Positions 1 to 9,005 are shown, counted from the stretch's first letter. The stretch is 64,000 nucleotides of DNA from Bacteroides helcogenes P 36-108 (GCF_000186225.1 NC_014933.1:3844001-3908000), one strand, 5' to 3'. The notes: a model not told the origin generated them from the letters alone. Numbers and translations: made by a program.

Positions 1-717
1 CTGTTCAAACTGGTAACAGAAACAAGGATGTATCTGAAGAAGCTGAACAACTTCTATTCGGGCACGGAAGTTCTCAACGGAAAACGCATCAGCTATATAT
101 CCTATTGTTTTCTTGGTTATTTCCTGCTGGCAGCAGTTGACTTTCTCCTTTCCAATGATTCGTTGGATACTTTCTTTATGGCTATAAACACATCAGTGTT
201 CATCCTCTTTGTGATATTCATCTCCAATTTGCAGAATGTCTATCTTTCCACGCTTCAGCTTGACACATTCAGAATGCACACCGAAGGGGATGCCGAGCCA
301 ATCGAACAGAAGCCATTGGCAGAGGCGGACGAAAAGGAGAAAGCTCCCGTTCATCCCGAAACAGATTTGGCGGAGGCAAGCATTGTCTGTTCCGTTCACC
401 GATGGGAGAAACGTGAGGACAAGCCTTTCCTGAAAGACGGCGTGTTGCTTGCCGATGTAGCAAGCGAGTTGGGCATTACGGATATGCAACTGTCGTTCAT
501 CCTCAATCATTCGCTGAATGTGAATTTCAATACATGGATAAACAACCTCCGCATAGAGGAAAGCAAACGGATGCTGAAAGATTGCCCGGAGCGTTCCGTC
601 AAGGAGATTGCTTACTCGGCAGGCTTCCCGGAGCTGGCAACCTTCTCCAAAGTCTTCAAAAAGGTTACGGGGGAGTCTCCATCGGGGTATAGAAAGAAAG
701 TAAATTCGGAAGAATAA
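1..717 (+). CDS. AraC-type regulator with membrane N-terminus (5' partial)
   Basis: The reading frame is open to the first base of the window, so the gene probably begins upstream; a Met at base 28 is the first in-frame ATG. Two hydrophobic segments lie near residues 33-50 and 57-78, followed by a charged linker. A C-terminal AraC/XylS DNA-binding domain covers about residues 150-235, with two helix-turn-helix units: VASELGITDMQLSFILN, then EIAYSAGFPELATFSKVFKK and the family's closing G-x-SP-x-x-YRK. This is the plan of Bacteroidales membrane-bound one-component regulators. It lies directly upstream of the type V pilus operon and is a plausible regulator of it, which is inference from position. 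The full N-terminal sensor cannot be seen. Confidence 0.85.
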   Translation: MFKLVTETRMYLKKLNNFYSGTEVLNGKRISYISYCFLGYFLLAAVDFLLSNDSLDTFFMAINTSVFILFVIFISNLQNVYLSTLQLDTFRMHTEGDAEPIEQKPLAEADEKEKAPVHPETDLAEASIVCSVHRWEKREDKPFLKDGVLLADVASELGITDMQLSFILNHSLNVNFNTWINNLRIEESKRMLKDCPERSVKEIAYSAGFPELATFSKVFKKVTGESPSGYRKKVNSEE

Positions 718-736
718 TTCACTCATTCTGAATACA

Positions 737-765
737 CGGGGCAGCAGTCATGTTGCCCTGTTTTC
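737..765 (+). terminator. Possible terminator after AraC-type gene
   Basis: A 7-bp stem (bases 737-743 with 754-760, one G-T pair) closes a 10-nt loop and is followed by TTTTC. It lies 20 bases after the stop codon of the regulator gene. Confidence 0.45.
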
Positions 766-792
766 ATGCCCTACAACACATAAAAGCCCGAT

Positions 793-819
793 TTGCAAAT
801 TTCCTAAGGAAATTTGCAA
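793..819. repeat. 27-nt perfect palindrome
   Basis: Thirteen-base arms (TTGCAAATTTCCT and its complement) surround a single central A. A related half, ATTTGCAAAATTATCAGG, follows at 832. It could be a protein-binding site or an RNA hairpin; it has no T-run after it. Confidence 0.7.
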
Positions 820-1006
820 GTAAAAAGCCGTCATTTGCAAAATTATCAGGTAAATTTTCAATCCGTTTGGTGCTACATTTCAGAACTTTGCCACATCTAA
901 CATCTATCCCTCTTTCGGAGGTGGATATAAAAACAGCAAGAGATGAGCAAAGTTCTATTTTTAACAAAGAAAACTGAAGAAAGGTTTGGTGGAATGAGAA
1001 ATTCTG

Positions 1007-1063
<57 letters not shown>

Positions 1064-1243
1064 ACCAATACTAAGCAATTTTCAAACCTCGCTCACGCGT
1101 GTAAATATAATAAAGGAATACGTAATCTACAAAGGCTTCCATGGGCTTTTGTGGATTTTTTCGTATCTATACTTTCCTCTACTTTCCAATTCTACATAAA
1201 CGTTGTAACCGCCCCTGCCGGACGGCGATTAATCAATACCATT

Positions 1244-1312
1244 ATGGAAAAGGAGAACACATACCCCAAAGGAACCGTCATTTGGGTAAAGGATGTAAAA
1301 TCAATCATGTAA
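1244..1312 (+). CDS. Possible 22-codon leader peptide
   Basis: A short ATG frame (starts MEKENTYPKG, ends VKSIM) stops 13 bases before the ATG of the next gene. It has no recognisable homology. It could be a translated leader for the pilus operon or chance; only its position supports it. Confidence 0.2.
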   Translation: MEKENTYPKGTVIWVKDVKSIM

Positions 1313-1325
1313 CGAACAAGTAACA

Positions 1326-2111
1326 ATGAATTTAGAATACCTAATATATATAACAAGTGCTTCCACCAGTATTTTACTGGCTGTCTTGTTGCTCTTTATC
1401 GTAAAGTACAACAATAAGACCGTGCTTCCCTATACCCGTGTGTCCATCCTGTTGGCATTAGGGCTTATTTGCCGAGGGCTGATGTCTGCGGCAGTTTTTA
1501 TAACTGCATACCTTACTTCTGATATGACTGTGGCACGCTCATTCATTATCCCTGAAATGTATTATTTGGAATTGGTACTATTCACATTCTCGGCACTGGC
1601 ATTGCTGCATTCTCCGCTGGGGACACATTGCAATGTGGTAAAATCCATTGTTCCTGCCATCGTGCTGGTTGGTGCTTATCTGGTTTGCTTTTTGCTAAGC
1701 GGAACCGTTTTGGGCACTGTGGCTGGATATGAAAATTTCACTACCACGTTTGCCGCCCGGCTTATCTGCTTGCTTCTATATATGGCTATTCTTGTTGCAC
1801 TATACTACAGTTACAGTTGTCTGAAAGGGGCAATCTCGATTAGCAAATACACCATGGAGGAAGTTGTACCTGCAGGGGATTATGAAGACGGGATGAAACT
1901 AATAAGGTTGGCGAGATGGTTTGCGGCTTACCTTGTTCTGTCAGGAGTAAATATGGTATGCTTCAACCATATAGCAGAAATAGCACTTGCGATAATTTGC
2001 ACTTGCATGGCTATCGGTCTTGTGGTGGCGGTAATAAATTGCCAACTACATTATTACCTCGTGGATTCAGCGATGAAGAGAGTATATGAGAATAAAAAAC
2101 TTAAAGAATAA
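1326..2111 (+). CDS. Seven-helix-like integral membrane protein
   Basis: The 261-residue product is almost entirely hydrophobic, with about seven predicted membrane helices, starting with a helix at residues 5-28 and ending with one at about 218-240. A short basic tail (YENKKLKE) follows. It carries no enzymatic motif that I recognise. Its topology, ending in a helix followed by a soluble tail, resembles the membrane part of the regulator at the start of the window but has no DNA-binding domain. It could be a sensor partner that lost or never had one; that is inference. It is the first clear gene of the pilus operon and the next gene starts 4 bases after its stop. Confidence 0.75.
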   Translation: MNLEYLIYITSASTSILLAVLLLFIVKYNNKTVLPYTRVSILLALGLICRGLMSAAVFITAYLTSDMTVARSFIIPEMYYLELVLFTFSALALLHSPLGTHCNVVKSIVPAIVLVGAYLVCFLLSGTVLGTVAGYENFTTTFAARLICLLLYMAILVALYYSYSCLKGAISISKYTMEEVVPAGDYEDGMKLIRLARWFAAYLVLSGVNMVCFNHIAEIALAIICTCMAIGLVVAVINCQLHYYLVDSAMKRVYENKKLKE

Positions 2112-2115
2112 TATA

Positions 2116-3351
2116 ATGAGAAAAAGAACCATTACAGGTATAACAGTCGTACTTCTGCTTTTTGTCCCTTTCGTAGCCATTGCACAAGATGGTAAGGATA
2201 TGCAGAAGGATTATTCGGAAGGCTTTTATATCGGATTGAAAGGCGGTCTGCCTTTCGGAATGAGTACATTCAGCAGTTTCGGTGCTGATAAAACACGGTT
2301 TGGAATGTCTGGAGGTATTTACGGTGGGTATCGGTTTAGCCACGTTTGGTCATTGGAAGCCTCCGCTGCTTTCGGCAAACTGGACATGAGCGCACAAGAC
2401 TGCTGCATAGAGAAGGGCTACTGGCTCGGCATTGACGGCAACCGATACAACGCACCTGTTACAGATATGGAAGGCTACGGCTATTCTGATTTGAAAAACA
2501 GTGTCAGTATGCAGCGATATGGTTTGCATCTGAATGTAAACCTTTTGGGACTGATAAAGCCTGCACGATATGGCAGGTGGTCAGTCGGCATTTCCCCTGC
2601 GGTATATGCCGTAGGGACAAAAGCAACTATAAAAACAATCTCATCAGGAAAGCAGCTACTAAAAGGCGGCAACGAATGGCATCTGGGTGTCGGTGGTGAC
2701 TTGAATGTATCCTACAGAATCACAGACAACCTTTCGGCAGGTGCATATTCCGGGATTACCTACTTAGCAGGAAAACGTATGGACGGCGTTCCGGAACATT
2801 TACATAAGAACAATTACATTTGGGAAAGCGGTATCCGTATAGGCTGGGCTTTCGGAAAGACAGTCAAGCACAAGAAAGCAACCATTGCCCCGATGCAGCA
2901 GACAGAAAGTATTGTTGAATATGAAAAGCCTTCAACAGAGCAGAACATAGTGAAAGATTCCGTCATCAGTGAACATCCAATGAAAGACGAAATAAAAGTT
3001 ACCGTAACAGACCCCACAGAAAGAACAAGTTCAATTAAATTTCCGATTATCTCATTCTCGTTCAATAGTGTGTGGATAGAGCCCTCGCAACGTACAAAGC
3101 TGCATGAGATAAAATTATTGCTTGAAAAGAACCCTCAGACAACTATCACCATATCAGGCTGGTGTGACAATAAAGGCAGTGAGGATGTAAACAAACGAAT
3201 TTCTGCCAAAAGAGCCGATGCTGTAAAGCTGTGGCTTGTAAGACGTGGAATATCTACAGAAAGAATCATAACCGAAGGTTGTGGCATAGACAGACAACAG
3301 ACGGATGTGGACAAAGTCCGACGTGCGGAAATAAAGGAAAGGAGAAATTGA
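2116..3351 (+). CDS. OmpA-like outer-membrane protein of pilus locus
   Basis: I chose the ATG at 2116 because it begins a clear signal peptide (MRKRTITGITVVLLLFVPFVAIAQ) and follows the previous stop; an upstream in-frame ATG at 2086 overlaps that gene. The 411-residue product has a beta-barrel-like middle (about residues 30-255, starting GFYIGLKGGLPFG) and a C-terminal OmpA domain (about 300-411). That domain has the typical ISGWCDNKGSEDVNKRISAKRA peptidoglycan-binding pattern split over residues near 350-372, followed by ADAVKLWLVRRGI. Type V pilus loci of Bacteroidales usually carry such an OmpA-type protein. It probably ties pilus assembly to the cell wall. Confidence 0.85.
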   Translation: MRKRTITGITVVLLLFVPFVAIAQDGKDMQKDYSEGFYIGLKGGLPFGMSTFSSFGADKTRFGMSGGIYGGYRFSHVWSLEASAAFGKLDMSAQDCCIEKGYWLGIDGNRYNAPVTDMEGYGYSDLKNSVSMQRYGLHLNVNLLGLIKPARYGRWSVGISPAVYAVGTKATIKTISSGKQLLKGGNEWHLGVGGDLNVSYRITDNLSAGAYSGITYLAGKRMDGVPEHLHKNNYIWESGIRIGWAFGKTVKHKKATIAPMQQTESIVEYEKPSTEQNIVKDSVISEHPMKDEIKVTVTDPTERTSSIKFPIISFSFNSVWIEPSQRTKLHEIKLLLEKNPQTTITISGWCDNKGSEDVNKRISAKRADAVKLWLVRRGISTERIITEGCGIDRQQTDVDKVRRAEIKERRN

Positions 3352-3352
3352 T

Positions 3353-4234
3353 ATGATAAGAAAAATCTTTGGACTTATGAGCCTGTTGCTGGGCTTGATA
3401 TACTTGTCCTCCTGCGACAAGGATGTTCACCAAGACGAGAGCGGACTTACCGTCACACTGAAAATGACCACCGATGATGCCGTAAGCAGCGTGCGTCTGT
3501 GGATTTATCAGGAAAGCGGTGCTTTGGTCAAGGAATACAGCTACAAAAGTGTGAACGAACTGGCTTCCGACCGTTTCCAGCTTCCTGCCGGAAACTATGT
3601 ACTGGTGGCTGCTAACAATTTAGTGACACCTTTCTCAGTGAAAGATGCGGCAGGCGATGCTAAAGCCTACGAGGACCTGCTCTTTACCCTTGACGATGCT
3701 TCGGCATCACCCATACATGCGCATTATGGGACGAAAACAGTAACGGTACATGAGGGAGAAACTTCACTCGTACAGGTTGACATGAGCCGAGTGCTTGCCG
3801 AGTTGCAGTTTACCATCAAAGGTGTGCCTGCCGACGTGACGGAAGTGGAAGCCTATGTGAAGAATGCCGCACAGGGCTTTTATCCTGCCATGAACAGGCT
3901 AACCCCAGAAACAGCTCCGGCTTATTTGGGAAAAGTAAGACCGCAGGACGGTGTTATAAGTTTTCCGCTCATCCGTGTGATGCCTGTGGTAACACCTACA
4001 GAATCAAGGGCGGTGAGTGACATCCCTACCTTACTGGAGTTCAACTTCAAATACAGTGACAACACAAGCATCCACTTTGAAGCAGAAGCTCCCGAAATGC
4101 AGAACGGAGGAACTTATACCCCAGAAGTAGTGTTTGAGGTATTCCAACCCGGTGTAACCATCAGGATTACCGACATCAACGGTTGGGGCGTGGGAGAAAC
4201 AACAGGGGGAGAAATCCTTAATCCAAGCAATTGA
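3353..4234 (+). CDS. FimB/Mfa2-like pilus anchor lipoprotein
   Basis: The 293-residue product begins with a lipoprotein signal ending LSSC (lipid Cys21). The mature part has strands such as SVRLWIYQESGALVKEYSY and LPAGNYVLVAANN, typical of the FimB/Mfa2 family that caps and anchors type V pili in the outer membrane. Unlike the next three genes it lacks a Thr-Arg cleavage site soon after the lipobox. This fits an anchor that keeps its lipid and is not processed for polymerization. It starts 1 base after the OmpA-like gene and is clearly co-transcribed. The family is clear; the role as anchor comes from family knowledge. Confidence 0.85.
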   Translation: MIRKIFGLMSLLLGLIYLSSCDKDVHQDESGLTVTLKMTTDDAVSSVRLWIYQESGALVKEYSYKSVNELASDRFQLPAGNYVLVAANNLVTPFSVKDAAGDAKAYEDLLFTLDDASASPIHAHYGTKTVTVHEGETSLVQVDMSRVLAELQFTIKGVPADVTEVEAYVKNAAQGFYPAMNRLTPETAPAYLGKVRPQDGVISFPLIRVMPVVTPTESRAVSDIPTLLEFNFKYSDNTSIHFEAEAPEMQNGGTYTPEVVFEVFQPGVTIRITDINGWGVGETTGGEILNPSN

Positions 4235-4258
4235 ATACAACATTAAAATATTTTTCAG

Positions 4259-5146
4259 ATGAAACAAAATCCAATCATTCTTGCCCTTGCCGCCACAGCG
4301 TTGGCATTGGGCAGTTGCAGTAATGACAACGAGGGTGTGCAGACCGCCAAGTACATTACGGTCAACACAAGCATCGGTTCGCTCACGAGAGTCACGTCCC
4401 CCGATGCTGAAGGCAGACAAAAATTTACCGACGGTGACAAAATCAGTGTCTATGCTTGGACAGGCTCGGCTACCGCAATAACCGCAACCGACCTTGTAGT
4501 GAACAATGCCGTCAACACCTTTGACGGAAACGAGACATGGACAGCATCACCACAGATGCTTTGGAAAGACATGACTTCCACTCACTACTTCATGGCGGTC
4601 TATCCGCAGCGTGCCATTACCGACTTTGCAGCGGACTCCTACACACTGGATACAAGCGACCAGACGGCAAGCGACCTGCTGGCTGCCACCAATGTGACGG
4701 GACTCACGGCAAGCAATACCGCTGTATCTTTGCAGTTCGACCATCTGATGTCAAAACTGGTGGTCAACCTCTCTTTTCGCAACCAGTTCGGAGGAACACC
4801 CACAGTCACCAACCTGAAAGCTAAAGCACAACAGAAGGCTACAGTTGATTATCTGACAAAGACCGTTACCGCCACAGAAACTGCCGGTTACATTGAATTG
4901 CCTGCCACAACAGCAAACACAGCCTATCAGTCTATCATGGTTCCGCAAAGTGGCGTGAAGGAGATTACACTTACCATTGACGGGAAAGACTATACCTATA
5001 CATCAGCTTCAGGTTTCAGCCTCATGCCCGGCAAGTACACCACCGTCAACCTGATTGTCGGTCGTGATGAAATCACACTCGGCAGCGTCAGCATCAACGA
5101 CTGGGGCAAAGGTGATGTAATTGAAGGTGGAGAAGCACAGAATTGA
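4259..5146 (+). CDS. Fimbrillin family lipoprotein
   Basis: The 295-residue product has a lipobox ending LGSC (Cys20), then a strand and Thr-Arg at residue 44. These are the marks of type V pilus subunits, which are lipidated, exported and then cut after Arg so that a donor strand of the next subunit can insert. The middle holds the family pattern of a YPQRAITDF-like segment and LQFDHLMSKLVVNL, which matches the conserved FxHalaKl region of fimbrillins. The end (SVSINDWGKGDVIEGGEAQN) is the usual closing W-G/W-x-x-G motif. It is likely a major or accessory shaft subunit. Confidence 0.88.
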   Translation: MKQNPIILALAATALALGSCSNDNEGVQTAKYITVNTSIGSLTRVTSPDAEGRQKFTDGDKISVYAWTGSATAITATDLVVNNAVNTFDGNETWTASPQMLWKDMTSTHYFMAVYPQRAITDFAADSYTLDTSDQTASDLLAATNVTGLTASNTAVSLQFDHLMSKLVVNLSFRNQFGGTPTVTNLKAKAQQKATVDYLTKTVTATETAGYIELPATTANTAYQSIMVPQSGVKEITLTIDGKDYTYTSASGFSLMPGKYTTVNLIVGRDEITLGSVSINDWGKGDVIEGGEAQN

Positions 5147-5176
5147 ATCTAACAACAAATTTAAAATATCAAAAAC

Positions 5177-6166
5177 ATGAAAATGAAGAGTTTATTTGCT
5201 TTTGCTTCAGTAGCCATGGCACTGACAGCTTGCAGCAACAATGAGGATGCTTTTGTGAACAGTAATTTCCCGGAAGACGGAGTAATCCGTGTGGCTACTA
5301 ATGTGGATGCTCCCGCTACCCGTTCAGGTATGGACAACGACAACCTTACATCATTCTACATGGATGTACAGAACGAGAACAGCACAGCCTATTCCTATTT
5401 CGTCCAGATGAAAAAAGAAAGCGGTACATGGAACAGTTACGATGGAGCAGACACAAAGCAAATGTTGTGGCAGAACAACACAACTCCTATTAAGGTGACT
5501 GCTGCTTTCTTGAAAGACCATGCCTTCACACAGGCAGAATTACAGGGCACAGTTGATTTTAGTGTAGCGGCAGACCAATCGGCGGCAGATGCCGCAGCCA
5601 TTGCAGCCAATGACTTGGTAGGTATGGCACAGACCACTATCGACCCATCTACAGCAGATGCCAATCTGGTGAACGGGAAGATAAAGGTGACATTAGGACA
5701 TGCCCTTGCCAAACTGAACCTGAAAGTGACATTGGGAACAGAATTTAACGCACTGGAAGGTGGAACGACAACTAACCCCATCACAGAACTTGCCATCAAC
5801 GGAACAAAACTGAATTACACCTATACCGGAACAACCGCAGGTGTCGCACTGACCGCAACAGGCAATAATGCCACAGCCGTAACTCCATTTGCCGGGACAT
5901 ACAAGGCTGGTTCGGGCGAAACGGAGAATGCCGTCGCCAACTACGAATGTATCCTTGTGCCACAGGATATTGCAGCCAAAGGATTCTCCGTAAGTATGAC
6001 CATCAACGGGAGTTCCTACACTTGGACTTCCGAGAAAGCGGTTTCCATGGCACAAGGCTATGCCTATACGTTGGAACTGACCGCAGGCAAGGAAATTCTT
6101 ACCGTTAAGAGTCTTTCAGCCGCCGCTTGGGGTGCTGAGAACACAGGTAGTGTAGCAACAGAATAA
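5177..6166 (+). CDS. Fimbrillin family lipoprotein
   Basis: A second fimbrillin-like gene, 329 residues, starts 30 bases after the previous one. Its lipobox ends LTAC (Cys19), and a GVIRVATNV strand precedes Thr-Arg at residues 48-49. The central motif LGHALAKLNLKV is the conserved fimbrillin core, and the end has AAWG in place of the usual W-x-x-G. A second ATG two codons downstream (5183) is an equally good start. It is probably a pilus shaft or accessory subunit; which of the two paralogs is the main one cannot be told from sequence. Confidence 0.88.
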   Translation: MKMKSLFAFASVAMALTACSNNEDAFVNSNFPEDGVIRVATNVDAPATRSGMDNDNLTSFYMDVQNENSTAYSYFVQMKKESGTWNSYDGADTKQMLWQNNTTPIKVTAAFLKDHAFTQAELQGTVDFSVAADQSAADAAAIAANDLVGMAQTTIDPSTADANLVNGKIKVTLGHALAKLNLKVTLGTEFNALEGGTTTNPITELAINGTKLNYTYTGTTAGVALTATGNNATAVTPFAGTYKAGSGETENAVANYECILVPQDIAAKGFSVSMTINGSSYTWTSEKAVSMAQGYAYTLELTAGKEILTVKSLSAAAWGAENTGSVATE

Positions 6167-6190
6167 CAAATGACTAAAAGATTTATAACA

Positions 6191-8074
6191 ATGAAGATGA
6201 CAAAATATCTGGGCATGGCGTTTGCGATAGCAACCCTTGCCGCCTGTAGCAATGAAGATGAACTAAATTCCGCATGGCAGAATGACCCTACAGCAGTGAA
6301 GGTGAACGCTACCGTAGGCAACGGCATTTTCACACGCAGCAATCCGTTGGGTGCTGATGAAGCGGCGCAGAAAGCGTTCAATAACGGAGATGCAATTACG
6401 ATTTCTGCCAATGAGCAGGCTGCGGTGACTTACACCTTTGACGGAACATCATGGACTCCTGAAACGAATAAATACCTGAAATGGGAAGACAACGCCATGG
6501 ATTTTACTGCCTATTATCCTACTGCCACAGGTGTATCGGCTACAGCCTTCACTCTGCCAACAGACCAGACAAGTAGCGATAAGATTACAACAGCCGACTA
6601 TATGACTTTCAGCGGAAGTCTGGGCAAACCTTCCGGCAACGGTCAGTTGACTATGGAAATGGAGCGTAAGACGGCTCGTGTGATTGTGAAAATAGAAAAG
6701 TTTAATGATGAGTTTACCTCTGTTCCAACCGTTGCCGATGTAAAAATCAAGTCGGGCGCAGCTAACTATACAGCAAGTGCTGCATCAGGAGCCGTTGCAG
6801 AAATCACTCCTTTTGTTCAGAATCTGAATGCAGATGCTGCGCAAGTAGGCACTACTTATACAGCCCTTGTGATTCCTACCGATGCCAATACAAACGAGTC
6901 GTTCATCACCATGAATGTGAATAGCACAGCATCGGTAGTGAAAGGTATCCCGGCTATGGAAGCTGGTAAGAGCTACACTTACAACATGACTATCGGTAAA
7001 GACGGTTTGGTTGTGGGTGAGGTCATTGTATCCGAATGGCTTACCGGAGTGATTGAAGGAGGTGAAGCGGTTGCCAAATCTGCATATTCATGGTATGACA
7101 ATACTGCTACAACACTGAATTTATCTACTCCTGATGCGCTTGCCGAACTCTCTAAAATAGTATCCGGCGATGCTGCTGCATTGGCAGCTATCGGAGCGAC
7201 TTCCGCACAGAGCTTTGCGGGAAAAACTATCACGCTGGAAAATAATATTGACTTGACTGGCGTGGCTTTCAGCCCGATAGGAGATAAAGACCATCCATTC
7301 AAAGGTATTTTTGAAGGAAACGGAAATATGGTTAGCGGATTGAATATTGACATCACCAACACAGCGTATGTGTATTGTGGCTTTTTCGGTCGTACAAATA
7401 ATGCCATCATTCGGAATCTATCAGTGTCAGGTAGTGTAAAGGTAACAGGTAACCAAGGTAGCATAGGTGGAATAGTAGGTGATGCATCTGGTGGGACAAT
7501 CTTGAACTGCTCTTTTAACGGAACTGTTACCGGAGCATCTTGCACAGGTGGCATTGTCGGATACGCCAATGCAGCCGACCTTTTCGTCACAATACAGGGA
7601 TGTTATAGTAACGCAACAGTAAAAGCAACTGGTTCTTACGGCTCTGCCGGTGGTTTGGTAGGGAATTGTTATGGAGCATCTCCAAAATATGTGGGTATTA
7701 ATGCATGTTATAGTGCAGGAAGTATTGAAGGCACATATGTTGGAGGCTTGGTAGGAACCTTAGGAGACGGAACACTTTCTGCAAAAGTTTGTTATACTAC
7801 GGCTGCCGTAAAGGGTACAAATGCAGGTGCAGCCTTTGGTAACTTGGGCGGTTACGGAGTTACATGCACTAATGTATATTTCATCAATAGCACAGTGACT
7901 GAAGCAAAAGCATCGGGAACAGTCAATGGTGATTGCACGTCAGTAACAGCAACATTCTTGCAGAACACAGGAGTCACGGCAATGAACAATGCTTGTGTAA
8001 CTTACAGCTTGCCTTATACTTTTGAAGTATCAACTACTGACTCAAATGTTCCTTTGGTTATCGTGAAGAAATAA
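6191..8074 (+). CDS. Fimbrillin with GLUG-repeat C-terminus, likely tip adhesin
   Basis: I chose ATG 6191 because it starts the signal peptide (MKMTKYLGMAFAIATLAAC, lipid Cys19); an upstream ATG at 6170 adds only seven residues. Residues 20-300 form a fimbrillin domain with Thr-Arg at 48-49 and the closing EWLTGVIEGGEA motif. Residues 300-627 are a second module with four GLUG-type repeats (GGIVGDASG near 425, GGIVGYAN near 453, GGLVGNCYG near 487, GGLVGTLGD near 517). GLUG repeats occur in surface adhesins and protease-like secreted proteins. A subunit with an added C-terminal module cannot easily be internal, so a tip adhesin is the natural reading. Confidence 0.85.
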   Translation: MKMTKYLGMAFAIATLAACSNEDELNSAWQNDPTAVKVNATVGNGIFTRSNPLGADEAAQKAFNNGDAITISANEQAAVTYTFDGTSWTPETNKYLKWEDNAMDFTAYYPTATGVSATAFTLPTDQTSSDKITTADYMTFSGSLGKPSGNGQLTMEMERKTARVIVKIEKFNDEFTSVPTVADVKIKSGAANYTASAASGAVAEITPFVQNLNADAAQVGTTYTALVIPTDANTNESFITMNVNSTASVVKGIPAMEAGKSYTYNMTIGKDGLVVGEVIVSEWLTGVIEGGEAVAKSAYSWYDNTATTLNLSTPDALAELSKIVSGDAAALAAIGATSAQSFAGKTITLENNIDLTGVAFSPIGDKDHPFKGIFEGNGNMVSGLNIDITNTAYVYCGFFGRTNNAIIRNLSVSGSVKVTGNQGSIGGIVGDASGGTILNCSFNGTVTGASCTGGIVGYANAADLFVTIQGCYSNATVKATGSYGSAGGLVGNCYGASPKYVGINACYSAGSIEGTYVGGLVGTLGDGTLSAKVCYTTAAVKGTNAGAAFGNLGGYGVTCTNVYFINSTVTEAKASGTVNGDCTSVTATFLQNTGVTAMNNACVTYSLPYTFEVSTTDSNVPLVIVKK

Positions 8075-8222
8075 CAAAACAGCCATCCCGAACACCAAGC
8101 GTAAACGTTCGGAGATGCACCTATAAAACAAAGGTGTAACTGCCCCTTTCGCAGGGGGCGGTGGCACAATAACATCAGAGAAAGGAACAACAGATTATTA
8201 ACCATTAAGAAATAAAAGAACT

Positions 8223-8708
8223 ATGGCAATCTTAGTAAAACCCGTACAGCGCGTCAATCCTCAGGACACGGATGCCGCCAAGAAATGGTACGTCACCCAA
8301 GTAACCACCGCACAAGTGGACGAGACCCAAGTGGCAATGGACCTTGCCGATGAAACCACCCTCAACCCCTCGGAGGCTATGATGGCTATCCGCCAGCTCC
8401 GCAAGATACTGCTGCGCCGTCTGCTTAGCGGCGAGAGCGTGAAGTTGGGCAACTGGGGCAGTTTCAGCGTCACCCTCTCCAGCACGGGAGTGGAAACTAA
8501 AGCCGCCGTAACCGCTCGCAACATCAAAGGCGTGAACCTCAACTTCCAGCCCGATGATGCTTTCAAAACCGACCTACAGAAAGCTACCTTTGCATGGGTG
8601 GATAAGTTGGCAGACGGTCGCACCGCAGCCGATGATTCTTCGGACAACAACGGCGGAGGTACTTCGGGCAGCGGTGATGATTATTTAGAAGAACATCCGT
8701 TGGGTTGA
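8223..8708 (+). CDS. HU-like DNA-binding protein (HU-HIG type)
   Basis: This 161-residue protein matches the Bacteroidales group of divergent HU/IHF-like proteins. It has an N-terminal beta segment (MAILVKPVQRVNPQD), a helical part with LRKILLRRLLSGESVKLGNWGSFSVTL (shown here as a family block at about residues 58-84), then VKGVNLNF-type strands. The C-terminal tail is low complexity (DDSSDNNGGGTSGSGDDY). It would bind and bend DNA in the nucleoid. It lies 148 bases after the pilus operon and may be a separate unit. A 22-bp repeat array begins 6 bases after its stop codon. Confidence 0.85.
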   Translation: MAILVKPVQRVNPQDTDAAKKWYVTQVTTAQVDETQVAMDLADETTLNPSEAMMAIRQLRKILLRRLLSGESVKLGNWGSFSVTLSSTGVETKAAVTARNIKGVNLNFQPDDAFKTDLQKATFAWVDKLADGRTAADDSSDNNGGGTSGSGDDYLEEHPLG

Positions 8709-8714
8709 TGCACC

Positions 8715-8890
8715 TTGTATCCGTGCGGCTGTATGGTCGTAGTTATCCGGCTGCAAGTCTGTACTTACCCGACTGTCCGCTTGCATCCGCCCAACTGCAA
8801 CCTTGTATCCGCCCAGCTACAAGTCTGTACCTGCCCAACTGCAAGTTTGTAGCCGCCCGGCTACAGGAAACAAGTTGCCCGGCTACAGGA
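8715..8890. repeat. Array of eight 22-bp repeats after HU-like gene
   Basis: Eight units start exactly every 22 bases (8715, 8737, 8759, 8781, 8803, 8825, 8847, 8869), with a ninth partial copy from 8891. A typical unit has the dyad TTGTA-N10-TACAA around a CCGCCC core. Copies differ at several positions. The array lies between the HU-like stop codon and a strong terminator, so it should be the 3' UTR of that message. Confidence 0.85.
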
Positions 8891-8961
8891 ATGTAGTCGG
8901 TGAGATACAAGAAATCACTCCTGCCGATGAGAGGCGATGTATAACAACCCATTGACCAAAG

Positions 8962-9005
8962 AGAGCAGCCCCGTTTGCAGAGAAAATCCGCAGGGCTGCT
9001 CTTTT
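8962..9005 (+). terminator. Terminator after HU-like gene and repeat array
   Basis: Ten-base arms AGAGCAGCCC and GGGCTGCTCT enclose a 21-nt loop and are followed by TTT. Downstream, GGTGCG-GAA-CGCACC (9028-9042) forms a second small hairpin. Confidence 0.75.

Noticed and set aside
750..977. 75-codon open frame in the leader region
   Set aside because: It runs through the palindrome, and its product has no protein-like pattern.
1141..1323. 60-codon open frame before the membrane-protein gene
   Set aside because: No homology and Cys/Arg-rich random composition; the in-frame shift at 1244 is at least a better leader candidate.
8715..8890. CRISPR array
   Set aside because: The units are back to back with no unique spacers, and no cas gene is present.
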